Of a stretch of 64,000 bases of DNA, positions 17,501 to 26,111 are shown one piece after another. The notes beneath the pieces are model-generated. The model was given only the letters and a program-made list of their open reading frames with translations. It was not told the DNA's origin and searched no databases. The DNA is from Nannocystis pusilla (lineage in GTDB: Bacteria > Myxococcota_A > Polyangia > Nannocystales > Nannocystaceae). The stretch spans positions 930,001-994,000 of the forward strand of contig NZ_JAIRAU010000001.1 of assembly GCF_020073745.1 (NCBI RefSeq), given 5' to 3'. The position numbers and the translations under genes are program-made. Numbering within the stretch: the stretch's first letter is position 1; each line of letters begins with the position of its first letter.

Positions 17501-18694
17501 ATGCGAAGCGCATGGTTCGGGGTGCTGCTGGTTGCCGTCGGCTGCGCCAAGGGGAGTGAGCTCGACACCGGCGCGGTGGTGACCGAGACGACCGCTCCGG
17601 CGACGACGACGACGACCGAGTTGACGACGACCGCGCCCGCGACCACGACCACGAGCGGCGACGCGACCACGACCGACGACGGCACCACCACCGACGACGC
17701 GACCGCGGGCACCGGGAGCCAGAACACCACCGACGGGCCCAGGTGCGGCGACGGCAACCTCGACCCCGGCGAGGCGTGCGACGACGGCAACATCCTCAAC
17801 AACGACGCGTGCACCAACTCGTGCGTGTTCGCCACCTGCGGCGACGGCTTCGTGCTGGCCGCCGTCGAGGAGTGCGACGACGGCAACCAGTCCGACGGCG
17901 ACGACTGCACCAACGCGTGCACGATCGCCGAGTGCGGCGACGGCGTGGTCCACCTCGGCATCGAGGCGTGCGACGACGGCAACCCCGACGACGCCGACGC
18001 GTGCACCAGCCAGTGCACGCTGGCCGGCTGCGGCGACGGCATCGTCATGATGGGCGTCGAGGAGTGCGACGACGCCAACGCCGAGAACACCGACGCGTGC
18101 ACCGCGAGCTGCAAGAACGCGGTGTGCGGCGACGGCATCCTGTGGATCGGCGTCGAGGAGTGCGAGGACGGCAATCAGATCGCGGGCGACGGCTGTGAGC
18201 CCGACTGCACGAAGACGGTGATCAACAAGTACACCGCGTTCGGGCCGCAGCAGAACGTGCCGACCGGGGCGCTGGTCGGCTGGGACGTGTGCCACATCGA
18301 CCTGTTCGGCCACAGCGGCACGTCGTTCACGCAGATCTTGCAGCAGTGCTCGAAGGCCAACCTGATGCTGGCGTGCCGCCCGGTCGGCAGCGGGACGTAC
18401 ACGCTGCTGGCCCACGGACCGCGCGCCTCGGTCACCGCCGACACGGGGATGAGCAACACGCCGACCAACGCCAACGGGTCGGCCTGGTACTACAGCGACG
18501 CGTACTCGTGGGGCTTCGCCGGCGAGGGCGACCTGCTCAACCGCACCAGCTGCGACCTCAACGGCGACAACGGGGAGCGGCGGCTGTGCTTCCACTCCAG
18601 CGCCGGTAACCTGAGCGGCGGCTTCCGCTGCGGGGCGGCGCAGTATCTCAACAGCGACCTGACCTGGGAGCGCGTGATCCTCCACGCCGATTGA
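17501..18694 (+). CDS. Lipoprotein with five DUF4215-type cysteine repeats
   Basis: The 397-residue surface lipoprotein starts MRSAWFGVLLVAVGC with Cys15 as the lipidation site. A Thr-rich linker of about 60 residues follows (TTTTTELTTTAPATTTT). Then come five tandem repeats of the myxobacterial disulfide-rich pattern CGDGxxxxxEECDDGNxxxxDxCxxxC (residues about 80-235), the fourth and fifth having DDAN and EDGN. The C-terminal part (about 240-397) is an unrecognised domain with six more cysteines and many Ser/Asn residues. Such repeats are common in Myxococcota surface proteins and are thought to be structural spacers or adhesion modules. The start is the ATG opening the signal peptide. A T-rich hairpin terminator follows the gene. 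Confidence 0.85.
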   Translation: MRSAWFGVLLVAVGCAKGSELDTGAVVTETTAPATTTTTELTTTAPATTTTSGDATTTDDGTTTDDATAGTGSQNTTDGPRCGDGNLDPGEACDDGNILNNDACTNSCVFATCGDGFVLAAVEECDDGNQSDGDDCTNACTIAECGDGVVHLGIEACDDGNPDDADACTSQCTLAGCGDGIVMMGVEECDDANAENTDACTASCKNAVCGDGILWIGVEECEDGNQIAGDGCEPDCTKTVINKYTAFGPQQNVPTGALVGWDVCHIDLFGHSGTSFTQILQQCSKANLMLACRPVGSGTYTLLAHGPRASVTADTGMSNTPTNANGSAWYYSDAYSWGFAGEGDLLNRTSCDLNGDNGERRLCFHSSAGNLSGGFRCGAAQYLNSDLTWERVILHAD

Positions 18695-18762
18695 GCGTGG
18701 GCGCGCTTCATTCGCAGGCCCCGGGCGCCAGGGCCGCGGCGGGGCGGACAGAGCCGATCAGC

Positions 18763-18783
18763 CGCCCGTCCGCGGGCGTTTTT
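18763..18783 (+). terminator. Rho-independent terminator
   Basis: Six-base stem CGCCCG / CGGGCG with loop TCCG, followed by five T residues. It lies 69 bases after the DUF4215-type lipoprotein gene and is the clearest intrinsic terminator in the window. Confidence 0.8.
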
Positions 18784-18808
18784 CGGTACGATGGGGGGGA
18801 GCGATCAT

Positions 18809-20449
18809 ATGGCCCTCTCCTCCTCGCGCCTCGCCCTGCTCGCCGCCGTCGCCCTGGGCGCTTGCGACAGCCACGCTCCCTTGCCGGCCAAGGAGGCCGC
18901 GGCGGCGCAGGTCCTCACCAAGCCGGCGGCCGCCCCCGCCGAGGTCGTGGACGACGGCCCGAGCGCGCCCCGTACCGTGAGGGTCGAGCTGCACCCCGTG
19001 GCGACCCGTCGCGGCCCGATCTCGCTCCACCGCCTCAGCGACGGCGAGATGGTGGCGGCCGGCGGGGTGATGCTGGCGCGCGCCGGGGCCGATGGTAACC
19101 TGGTCCAAGAGACAGCCTGGTTGCAGGGCCTCGAGCCGGCCGAGCCGCAGGCGGGCTGGCACGTGCGGGCGATCGGCGGCCGCGACGACGCGCTGTGGCT
19201 GACGACCAGCCGCGAGGGGGACGATCCCGCGCACCGGGTGTATCGCCGGCGTGAGAATTCGTGGGCACCGCACGAGCCCGAGCCCGACGCTCCGGGGGCG
19301 TACTACCTGGACTATGCAACATGGCCCGAGGGTCATGCGATCGCGTTGCGCAGCAGCGCCGCCGGCGACGCGGCGCTGGTGGTGCTCGACGACGAGGGGG
19401 CGCGCCCGGCCCGGCCGCGGCTCGAGGTCCCGGGCCTGAGCGAGGTGCTGCGGCCGAGCCGGGTCGCCGGCCTCGCCAGCGGCGAGCTGTTCGCGTCGGT
19501 GAGCGCGGGCGCGGCGGCGCCGTCGAGCGGGGTGCTGCGCTGGGGCCCGGAGGACGCGCTGGGGATCTTCGCGCCGCTGCCGGCGATCGAGTCGCGGGCG
19601 CCGCGGCAGATCGAGGCGCTGGTCGAGAGCGGCGGCCAGGTGCTCATCGGCGACGGGGTCGAGATCGACGACGTGCTCGTGCCCTACGTGGCCCGCTTCG
19701 ACGGCACGTCGTGGCGCCTGCTCGACGCCCCGCCGGTGCGCGGCGCGGTCGTGGCGCTGGCCGAGACCGCCGAGCCGCTGATCTGGGCCGTCATCGACGA
19801 GGAGGGCCCCAGGGACAGCCTGTGGCGGATCCACGCCGGCGGCGACTGGGACATGTGGGAGCGCGTCGAGCTGGCGCCGGTGCAGCTGGCCGGCGCGACG
19901 TGGTTCTGGGACGCGGCCGCCGGCGCGTGGGCGTCCGAGCCGGCGCCGGCGGAGGAGCTCACGCCGTCGCCGCGCGCGATCGGCCTCGACGCCGCCGGCG
20001 AGCTGTGGGTCAGCGCCCAGCTGCTCCTGGCCGATGGGACAGCCTCGCCGCACCACGCGGCGCTGCGCACCCGCGCGGCCGCGGCCCCGCTGGCGCTCCA
20101 CGACGACGGCCAGATCCACGCGGCCCAGCAGGATCTGCTGCCGCGCCGCAGCCCGCGGGCCGGGGACACCAGCTGTCCGCAAGTTTATGTCCAATTGTAC
20201 ACTGTCTCCGAGGACAGCCCGGAGGTCGGCACGCCCGAGCTGCGGGAGGCGCTGACCGGCCCGCTGGCGCCGCTGCTGCTGGCCGAGGTGCGCTCGCAGG
20301 GCGAGCGCCAGGTCGGGCTGCTGCTGGCGGCCGACGACTACGAGGCGCACAAGTCGGCGATCGCCGGGGTGGCCGGGAAGCTGCGCTACCGCTCGCGCGC
20401 GAGCTGCGGCCACCCGCCGGTGCTCCGCGGCTGGCGCGCGACCGGCTGA
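18809..20449 (+). CDS. Hypothetical lipoprotein, large
   Basis: The product is 546 residues and the family is not recognised. The signal peptide ends in the lipobox LAAVALGAC-DSHAP, so it is predicted to be lipid-anchored. The body alternates Trp and acidic residues in repeating strands (DGEMVAAGGVMLARAG, PHEPEPDAPGAYYLDYATWPEG, LWRIHAGGDWDMWERVEL), compatible with a beta-propeller-like fold, though no repeat consensus was proved. Two cysteines occur late (TSCPQVYVQL and RASCGHPP). The chosen ATG has GGGGGGAG upstream; an earlier in-frame ATG at 18791 lacks this. The gene carries a one-mismatch copy of the dispersed hairpin at 20203-20216 and ends next to a large hairpin. Confidence 0.65.
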   Translation: MALSSSRLALLAAVALGACDSHAPLPAKEAAAAQVLTKPAAAPAEVVDDGPSAPRTVRVELHPVATRRGPISLHRLSDGEMVAAGGVMLARAGADGNLVQETAWLQGLEPAEPQAGWHVRAIGGRDDALWLTTSREGDDPAHRVYRRRENSWAPHEPEPDAPGAYYLDYATWPEGHAIALRSSAAGDAALVVLDDEGARPARPRLEVPGLSEVLRPSRVAGLASGELFASVSAGAAAPSSGVLRWGPEDALGIFAPLPAIESRAPRQIEALVESGGQVLIGDGVEIDDVLVPYVARFDGTSWRLLDAPPVRGAVVALAETAEPLIWAVIDEEGPRDSLWRIHAGGDWDMWERVELAPVQLAGATWFWDAAAGAWASEPAPAEELTPSPRAIGLDAAGELWVSAQLLLADGTASPHHAALRTRAAAAPLALHDDGQIHAAQQDLLPRRSPRAGDTSCPQVYVQLYTVSEDSPEVGTPELREALTGPLAPLLLAEVRSQGERQVGLLLAADDYEAHKSAIAGVAGKLRYRSRASCGHPPVLRGWRATG

Positions 20450-20453
20450 GGGC

Positions 20454-20507
20454 GCGAATCATCGCATGACCGTCGGGGCATGTCCTGCGGGACATGCGAT
20501 GATTCGC
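20454..20507. terminator. Large nested hairpin between convergent genes
   Basis: A perfect 15-base inverted repeat, GCGAATCATCGCATG / CATGCGATGATTCGC, encloses an exact dispersed hairpin copy (20481-20494) in its loop. It fills the gap between two convergent genes and is likely a bidirectional terminator. Confidence 0.7.
20481..20494. repeat. Dispersed hairpin repeat, exact copy
   Basis: Exact TGTCCTGCGGGACA, located in the loop of a larger inverted repeat. Confidence 0.8.
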
Positions 20508-20508
20508 C

Positions 20509-21321
20509 TCAGCGCACGGCGAAGCTGTAGGACGTCCAGAAGCTCTCCCAGTCGGCGCCCTCGCAGTTGGCGCAGCGCCGGATGTGGGCCGCGCGCAGCA
20601 GCCACGCGCCGCCGCGGTCGAGGCGGAAGGTGACGCGGCCGTCGCCGTCGGTGGTGGCCTCCTGGGCGGCGACGCGGCCGTCGGGGCCGCGCGAGAAGGC
20701 CTCGACGCGGGCGCCGGCCAGCGGCTCGCCGGCGAAGAGGAGCTGCGCGCCGAGGCGGTCGCCCGGGTGCACGCCGGCGAGGTCGCGCTCGGGCACGAGC
20801 TCGAGGCGATGGCCGAGCACGCGCGTCGAGACGCCGTCGACCGGGTCGCCGACGCGGACGAAGGCCTTGAGGTACCGGGTGTAGCGCTCGCGCCCGGGCT
20901 CGAAGCGCTCGCCGGCGCGCTTGCGTTCGGCCAACGCGGCGCCCATGCCCTCGTGGCGGAGGTAGCGGTTGAACTTGAGCGGCTTCAGCTCGACGTGCGA
21001 GGCGTCGCGCTCGAGCCCGAACAGGTAGCCGCCGGGGCCGCCGAGGCGCAGGCCCATGAAGGGGCGGTCGCCGTCGCGCGCCTGGCTCAGGAGGTCGAGC
21101 TCGCCCAGCGCGGTGATCTGCCGCAGCGAGACGAGCCGCCGCAGCTCCATCGCCTTCTGCGCCTCGGCCGCGAAGTCCTCGCCGACCCACAGGCTCAGCG
21201 CGATCGGGCCGCCGGCCGCGGGCGCGAGCGGCGAGAACTCGAGCCAGTAGTCGTGGGCCCGGGCGGCCGGGACGACGGCGAACGCGACGAGGAGGCCGAG
21301 GACGAGCGGGCGAGCGGACAC
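20509..21321 (-). CDS. DUF4198 periplasmic protein (probable metal-uptake associated)
   Basis: The 270-residue exported protein has a signal peptide (MSARPLVLGLLVAFAVVPAARA) followed at once by the family hallmark HDYWLEFSPL. The middle part has two Ig-like beta domains, and the end has EATTDGDGRVTFRLDRGGAWLLRAAH and ADWESFWTSYSFAV, as in DUF4198 proteins. That family is often encoded beside TonB receptors or transporters for nickel or cobalt and may bind metal through the N-terminal His. Here the next gene upstream encodes a His-rich lipoprotein, which supports a metal role. The two form a probable minus-strand operon with a 121-base gap. Confidence 0.8.
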   Translation of the reverse strand: MSARPLVLGLLVAFAVVPAARAHDYWLEFSPLAPAAGGPIALSLWVGEDFAAEAQKAMELRRLVSLRQITALGELDLLSQARDGDRPFMGLRLGGPGGYLFGLERDASHVELKPLKFNRYLRHEGMGAALAERKRAGERFEPGRERYTRYLKAFVRVGDPVDGVSTRVLGHRLELVPERDLAGVHPGDRLGAQLLFAGEPLAGARVEAFSRGPDGRVAAQEATTDGDGRVTFRLDRGGAWLLRAAHIRRCANCEGADWESFWTSYSFAVR

Positions 21322-21406
21322 GCCGCGCAGGATACCCGGTCCGGCGGGGAGACAAAGAAAGTCGGCGACGGCGCGGGAGCGCGGGCGCGGGCTGCGGTTC
21401 GGGACA

Positions 21407-21424
21407 TGTCTTGAAGGACATGTC
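21407..21424. repeat. Dispersed hairpin repeat, one mismatch plus an extra half
   Basis: TGTCTTGAAGGACA followed directly by TGTCC, so the GGACATGTCC core is also present. It lies between the DUF4198 gene and the His-rich lipoprotein gene. Confidence 0.7.
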
Positions 21425-21442
21425 CGTGACCTGGTCGCGGCG

Positions 21443-21802
21443 CTAGCCGGTCGAGGTGTCGCCGGTGCTGGTGTGCTCGTGCTCGGTCTCGCCGTGCTCG
21501 TGGCCGGTGGTGCTGGTGGTCTCGGTCGGGTCGCCGCCCGTGCTCGTGTGCTCGTCGTCGGTCGCGTGCTCGTGGTCGGTCGCGTGGTCGTCGGTCGAGT
21601 GGGTCTCGCCCTCGCTGCCGTGGCCGTGCGGCTCCTGGCAGGTGCCCTTGCCGTCGTGGAAGTCGCAGACCTGACCCTCGGCGCACTGCTCGGCGTTGTC
21701 GCACGGCTTGCCGATGTCGTCGTGACCGTGACATCCGGCCGCGAAGGCCACGAGGAACGCGGTGGACAGCAGGACGGGGAGCGAGCGGGCGGCGCGGATC
21801 AT
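21443..21802 (-). CDS. Histidine-rich small lipoprotein
   Basis: The product is 119 residues with signal peptide and lipobox AFAAGC-HGHDD. A short cysteine motif follows (CDNAEQCAEGQVCDFHDGKGTC), then a tail very rich in His, Asp, Glu, Thr and Ser (HATDHEHATDDEHTSTGG and similar), well suited to binding divalent metal outside the cytoplasm. No named family is recognised. An ATG five codons upstream (21817) is an alternative start. It is the first gene of a two-gene unit with DUF4198 and is divergent from a diheme lipoprotein, which gives a compact metal/heme surface cluster. Confidence 0.7.
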   Translation of the reverse strand: MIRAARSLPVLLSTAFLVAFAAGCHGHDDIGKPCDNAEQCAEGQVCDFHDGKGTCQEPHGHGSEGETHSTDDHATDHEHATDDEHTSTGGDPTETTSTTGHEHGETEHEHTSTGDTSTG

Positions 21803-21959
21803 GGCAGGGACCGACAAGATAGGCGCGGCGCGGCGACGGTGTACATGCGTCGGGCTGTCGCACGCGGCGCCGGTCGCGGCGATGCGACCCGATGTCGCAG
21901 GAGCGGGGTTTGCCGGCCGCTGCGGCGCAGGAGGCAGCGCGATCGGTTACACGGCAGAG

Positions 21960-22325
21960 ATGGTGTCCCGCAGCGCCGCACGGCCGAGGCCGGCCAGGTT
22001 CGCCTCCGGCGGAGTGGCCGCGGCCGTGCTCGTGGCGGCGGCGCTGGCGGGCGCGAACTCCGGCTGCATCACGGCGTTCGCCCCCAACATCCGCGCCGAG
22101 GAGCACCACGGGGCGATGACGTCGCAGTCGACCCGCGGCGCCTGTCTCAAGTGCCATGAGCTCGAGTCGCACATGGCGAAGCGCATGGTGGGGATGGACC
22201 CGGCGACGCTCGAGCGCCACATGGTCGAGATGAACAAGGTGATCCGCCCGCCGCTGGTCGCCGACTGGATGGCGAAGGACCGCCGCGGGTGCGTCGAGTG
22301 CCACGCGATCAAGGGGGGGCGGTGA
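21960..22325 (+). CDS. Small diheme c-type cytochrome lipoprotein
   Basis: The 121-residue exported protein has a signal sequence ending in GANSGC, a probable lipobox, and two c-type heme sites: CLKCH near residue 62 and CVECH near residue 112. His and Met residues between them (HMAKRMVGMDPATLERHMVEM) could serve as distal ligands. It probably carries electrons in the periplasm. The start was placed at the ATG heading the signal peptide. Its stop overlaps the GTG of the following gene by four bases (GTGA), so the two are translationally coupled. Confidence 0.75.
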   Translation: MVSRSAARPRPARFASGGVAAAVLVAAALAGANSGCITAFAPNIRAEEHHGAMTSQSTRGACLKCHELESHMAKRMVGMDPATLERHMVEMNKVIRPPLVADWMAKDRRGCVECHAIKGGR

Positions 22326-23203
22326 TCGCTCGCGCGGCCGCGGCGTGGCTGCTGCGCCCGCTGGCGGCGGCGCTGCTGCTCGCGCCGGCGCTGGCGCGCG
22401 CGCACCACGTGCCGGGCCACGGCGCGTCCGAGGGGGTGCGCACGATCAACAGCCTCAACGGCGCCGGCGGGCGGGCCAACACGCGCCTCCTGCTGATCAA
22501 TGAATTCGTGTACACCGGCTTCGGCCTCAATCCGGGCACCATGGATTCGCTGTCGATCGTCGGCGAGTACGCGCCGCGGCCGTGGCTGTCGATGGCGTTG
22601 CAGGCGCCGCTGTTGATGTTCCGCGCCGCCGACACGAACGGCGAGACGCGGGTCGGCTACGGCGACACGCGGGTGCAGCTGCGGTTCACGCCGCACGCGA
22701 GCAAGCTGATCCACCGCGTCTTCACGGTCGGGCTCAACGGGTCGATCCCGACCCGCACGGTCCGCTTCACCGTCGACCCGGGGCCGATCGTGGCGATCGC
22801 GCCGTACGCCGTGTTCACGCGCACGTACATGACGTGGTACTGGCAGACGCTGGCGATCTCGGCGGTCGACATCCGCCGCGCCGGGGTGGCGCTCGACTTC
22901 GGCGTCAGCGGCCAGGTCGGCGCGCGCCTGGCCGGCGGCAAGGTCAACCTCGGCTTCGGCCTGCTGCTCGACACGCGCCTGGCGGCCTGGTGCGCGGCCC
23001 CGGAGGGCGGGCGCGAGTTCTGCCCGGGCAACCGCGCGGGCGAGCTGTTCCGCGAGATCGGGACGTTCCGCGCCACCGCCCTGACGGCGGTGGCCTACAA
23101 CTTCCACCCCCGCGGCTCGCTGGTCGGCTCGATTCAATTGCCGTTCACGCCGATCCGCGACTACACGATCGGCTGGAGCCTCGGGCTGCAGATGTTCTTT
23201 TAG
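22322..23203 (+). CDS. Outer-membrane beta-barrel-like protein
   Basis: The 293-residue product has a signal peptide (VIARAAAAWLLRPLAAALLL ... ALARA) starting at a GTG that overlaps the preceding stop. The mature part begins HHVPGHG and consists of alternating hydrophobic strands separated by short turns. It ends with a terminal aromatic pair (LGLQMFF), as expected for an outer-membrane barrel assembled by BAM. It resembles 'transporter'-type barrel proteins encoded beside metal-efflux or cytochrome genes, but no exact family is claimed. Coupling to the diheme lipoprotein suggests a joint role at the outer membrane. A dispersed hairpin copy begins three bases after the stop. Confidence 0.7.
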   Translation: MIARAAAAWLLRPLAAALLLAPALARAHHVPGHGASEGVRTINSLNGAGGRANTRLLLINEFVYTGFGLNPGTMDSLSIVGEYAPRPWLSMALQAPLLMFRAADTNGETRVGYGDTRVQLRFTPHASKLIHRVFTVGLNGSIPTRTVRFTVDPGPIVAIAPYAVFTRTYMTWYWQTLAISAVDIRRAGVALDFGVSGQVGARLAGGKVNLGFGLLLDTRLAAWCAAPEGGREFCPGNRAGELFREIGTFRATALTAVAYNFHPRGSLVGSIQLPFTPIRDYTIGWSLGLQMFF

Positions 23204-23206
23204 ACA

Positions 23207-23220
23207 TGTCCTTACGGACA
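23207..23220. repeat. Dispersed hairpin repeat, exact copy
   Basis: Exact TGTCCTTACGGACA filling the 18-base gap between convergent genes. It may serve as a terminator. Confidence 0.8.
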
Positions 23221-23221
23221 T

Positions 23222-24286
23222 TCATCGGCCGACTGCAGGGGCCGGGGCGTCGGCGGGGTGGCGAAAGGCTTCGAAGAGCGAGAGGGCGATCGCCAGCACC
23301 ACCGGCCCGAGCACCAGGCCGATGAGCCCGAACACCTGCAGGCCGCCGAGCACCGCGAAGAAGATGAAGAGCTCGTGCAGCTTGGCCCGCTTGCCGACGA
23401 GCCGGGGCCGCAGGAAATTGTCGACCAAACTGATGACGAAGATGCCCCACAGCGCGAGCAGGATGGCCTTGATCCACGCGCCGGACACGACGAGGTAGAT
23501 CGCGGCCGGGATCCACACCACGAACGCGCCGGCGAGCGGGATCAACGACAGGAAGATCATCGCCACGCCCCAGATGACGGCCGAGGGCACGCCGAGCACC
23601 GCGAAGGCCAGGCCGCCGAGGACGCCCTGCAGGGTGGCGATGACGAGCACGCCGTTGACGCTGGCGTCCACGACCTCGCCGATCCGTCGCAGGACCTCCC
23701 GGGTCTGCAGATCCTGCAGCGGGATCGCGCCCGCCAGGGCGTCGCGCACCGTCCGCCCGTCGCGGAACAGGTAGAACATGACGAACACGACGAACAGCGC
23801 CCGAACCACCAGGCCGAGCACGTCGCCGAGGACGCCGAGAGTCGTGTTGGCGAGCTGCAGGCCGAGCGCCTGCAGCTGTTCGCTGATCTGATGCCGGATC
23901 TGCTCGAGGTCGACGTGTTGGCCCAACCACCGCATCGTCGGCCCGGTGAGCTCGGACTCGGGGTCGAGGAGCTGACCGATGGCCGTCTGCAGCAGCCCGA
24001 CCGTCGGCGTGATCTCGCGGACGACCGCCCAGGTCACGAGACCCATCGGCACGCCGATGGCGACGATCACGAACAGGGTCGTCAACCCCGCGCTCAGGTT
24101 GGGCCGGTTCGTGCGCGCGAGGAGCCGCCGATGCACGGGGTTGAAGGTGAGCGTCAAGACTCCCGCCCAGAGGAGCACGTCGACGAAGGGCCTCAGCATC
24201 AACCAACAGAGATAGAACGCGGCCACGACCGCAGCGGCCAGGATGAGTCTGCGAGCCTGTTCTCGACGATCCGTGTTCGTTTCCAT
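23222..24286 (-). CDS. AI-2E family transporter (PerM/UPF0118)
   Basis: The 354-residue integral membrane protein has about eight hydrophobic segments and the family features FLRDGRTVRDAL near residue 190, TLQGVLGGLAFAVLGVP, LIPLAGAFVVWIPAAIYL and DNFLRPRLVGKRAKLHELFIFFAVLGGLQVFG near the C-terminus. Members export small molecules (autoinducer-2 in the founding case) or act as Na+/H+ antiporters. The substrate here is unknown. The start is the ATG at METNTDRREQ; the longer upstream frame is arginine-rich and does not look like protein. It stands alone on the minus strand. Confidence 0.88.
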   Translation of the reverse strand: METNTDRREQARRLILAAAVVAAFYLCWLMLRPFVDVLLWAGVLTLTFNPVHRRLLARTNRPNLSAGLTTLFVIVAIGVPMGLVTWAVVREITPTVGLLQTAIGQLLDPESELTGPTMRWLGQHVDLEQIRHQISEQLQALGLQLANTTLGVLGDVLGLVVRALFVVFVMFYLFRDGRTVRDALAGAIPLQDLQTREVLRRIGEVVDASVNGVLVIATLQGVLGGLAFAVLGVPSAVIWGVAMIFLSLIPLAGAFVVWIPAAIYLVVSGAWIKAILLALWGIFVISLVDNFLRPRLVGKRAKLHELFIFFAVLGGLQVFGLIGLVLGPVVLAIALSLFEAFRHPADAPAPAVGR

Positions 24287-24611
24287 GCGACACCAGGCAT
24301 GGATCGGATCGCCTCGTGCGAGGGGCCGAGCCACCCCCGCGCCGGCAGGCGGCTGCTGCGCGAGCAGGTCAGCCGCTGTCGGACTGCGGGCGATGTCGCC
24401 GCGGGAGGCCGGGAGTCGTCCGCCCCGGGCTCGGACATCCCGGAGGAGCCGACGACGAGGCCGGTGAGGACGCGGAAGCGGCCCGATGGAAGGGTGCGCG
24501 GCTGTTTGCGAGGTCGAGCTCGCCACGGGCGGCGCCGATTCCCGTGAGGTCGCCGGGCGCGTCGCTCGCCGTTCGGTCTCCGACGGCTCCGTCACCGGCT
24601 TGCGTTCGTGC
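24287..24611. other. Intergenic, no gene seen
   Basis: The region holds the promoter side of the AI-2E family gene and the downstream side of the acyltransferase gene, both minus strand. Frames are open but Arg/Pro-rich and featureless. No hairpin with a T-run was found. Confidence 0.45.
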
Positions 24612-26111
24612 TCACCCGATGGTTCGCCTCGGGCCGCTCGTCGTCGACTTCGCGGACCGGCGAGCCTGGCCGTGAGCACGTCCGGCGGGGCGCCGCGGTG
24701 AATGCACCCGCCTCGGGTTCCGCGGGTTCGCAGCGGGGTCGGGGCGGACGGCAGCGATGAGCTCGGCGAGCGCGTGCTCGCAGTCGCGGAGGAGCTCGTG
24801 CGGATCGAGGCCGACGTCCGGGCAGGTCACCGCGGCGAGATGTACCGTCTCGCGGTAGCTCCAGAGCGTGAGGTTGAGCCCGAGCTGCTCGACCAGCGGT
24901 CCGCCGAGGTACAGGCGCTCGAGCGAGGCCCCGATGAGGTACCGGGTGTCCGTGGGCCCGCGGAGGTTGGAGATCACGAGGTTGACCGGCGGTCGCGGGA
25001 GACGGGGGAGCACGCGGCTCATGAGCAGACGAGCCAGCCATGGGTGAGCGTACTCGGTCCATTGCTCGAGCAAGCCGCCGATCTCGAGGTCGTGCGCGTG
25101 CTTGGCCGACTCCGTGAGCGCGTGGATCTCCCGCAGGCGGACCAGCGGATCGGCGAGATCCGTGCGCAGCGAGACGAGGAGGCTCGACACCTTGTTCCCC
25201 CCGAGCCGGGCGTCCTCCGGTCCACCCGTGGCCACCGGGATGCAGGCGAGCAAGGGCCGGCGATGGACCTCACCGCGGCGATCCAGACAGCGTCGCAGCC
25301 CGGCGGCGGCGATGCCGAGGACCACGTCGTTGAGCGTGCAACCAAGCGCGGCCTTGAGCGCCTTCACGTCGGCGAGCGGCAGGTCGACGGCGGCGAAGCT
25401 GCGTCGCGGCGTGAGCCGGGCGTTGAACGAGGCGCGCGGGGCCGTGAAGGGGAGCGAGAGCCCCTGACCCCGCGTGCGCTGAAGCAGGCGCACACCGGCG
25501 CGGGCGGTTTGCGCGACGAGGCGCGGCAGCCGGAGCAGGCCGCGCAGGCGATCGCGGAGCGCGTCGACGATCAACCGGCGAGCGCCCGGGATCGGCTCGG
25601 AGGCCGATGCCCTGGACGCCGGCGTGATGTCCGGCGCGTCGTATTCGCTGCTCATCACCCGCTCGAGCACCGTGGCCATGGCCGCGCCGTCGATGACCGC
25701 GTGGTGCACCTTGCAGATGAGCGCCACCCGGCCGCCTCGCAGGCCCTCGACGACGGTGATCTCCCAGAGCGGGTGCGCGCGATTCATGTGCGTCGAGAGG
25801 ACCTCGCCGACCAGGGACTCGAGGGCCCGCTGGTCGCCCGGGGGGGCGAGGGTCGCCCGTCGCAGGTGACGCGAGAGGTCGAAGTCCGGATCGTCGATCC
25901 ACACCGGGTGATGGAGGTTCCACGGGACCTCGACCATGCGCCGTCGGAGCCCCGGCACGAGGTGGCGCTCGAACAGGCCCCTCACGCGCTCGAAGGCGTA
26001 ACCGCCGCGCATGTTCGACACGTCGACGAGCATGACGCTGACGGCGTGCATCGACACGGACGGAGACTCCATGTACAGGAAGCTGGCGTCGAGTCCGGTC
26101 ATTCGCTGCAT
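24612..26111 (-). CDS. Wax ester synthase / diacylglycerol acyltransferase (WS/DGAT)
   Basis: The 499-residue acyltransferase makes storage neutral lipids (wax esters or triacylglycerol) from acyl-CoA and alcohol or diacylglycerol. It has the family start MTGLDASFLYMES, the catalytic motif HHAVIDG with the two His at residues 136-137, the PLWE motif, NDVVLGIAAAGLRRCL near residue 260, and the C-terminal NLVISNLRGP near 375. The last 45 residues are an Arg/Pro-rich tail not typical of the family. A small open frame overlaps its start by 13 bases. Lipid bodies are known in developing myxobacteria, so such an enzyme is expected. Confidence 0.92.
   Translation of the reverse strand: MQRMTGLDASFLYMESPSVSMHAVSVMLVDVSNMRGGYAFERVRGLFERHLVPGLRRRMVEVPWNLHHPVWIDDPDFDLSRHLRRATLAPPGDQRALESLVGEVLSTHMNRAHPLWEITVVEGLRGGRVALICKVHHAVIDGAAMATVLERVMSSEYDAPDITPASRASASEPIPGARRLIVDALRDRLRGLLRLPRLVAQTARAGVRLLQRTRGQGLSLPFTAPRASFNARLTPRRSFAAVDLPLADVKALKAALGCTLNDVVLGIAAAGLRRCLDRRGEVHRRPLLACIPVATGGPEDARLGGNKVSSLLVSLRTDLADPLVRLREIHALTESAKHAHDLEIGGLLEQWTEYAHPWLARLLMSRVLPRLPRPPVNLVISNLRGPTDTRYLIGASLERLYLGGPLVEQLGLNLTLWSYRETVHLAAVTCPDVGLDPHELLRDCEHALAELIAAVRPDPAANPRNPRRVHSPRRPAGRAHGQARRSAKSTTSGPRRTIG

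Noticed and set aside
15584..18685. Minus-strand open frame of 1033 codons
   Set aside because: Antisense of the APH/P-loop fusion and cysteine-repeat lipoprotein, both of which have clear motifs. Arg/Val/His-rich composition marks it as spurious.
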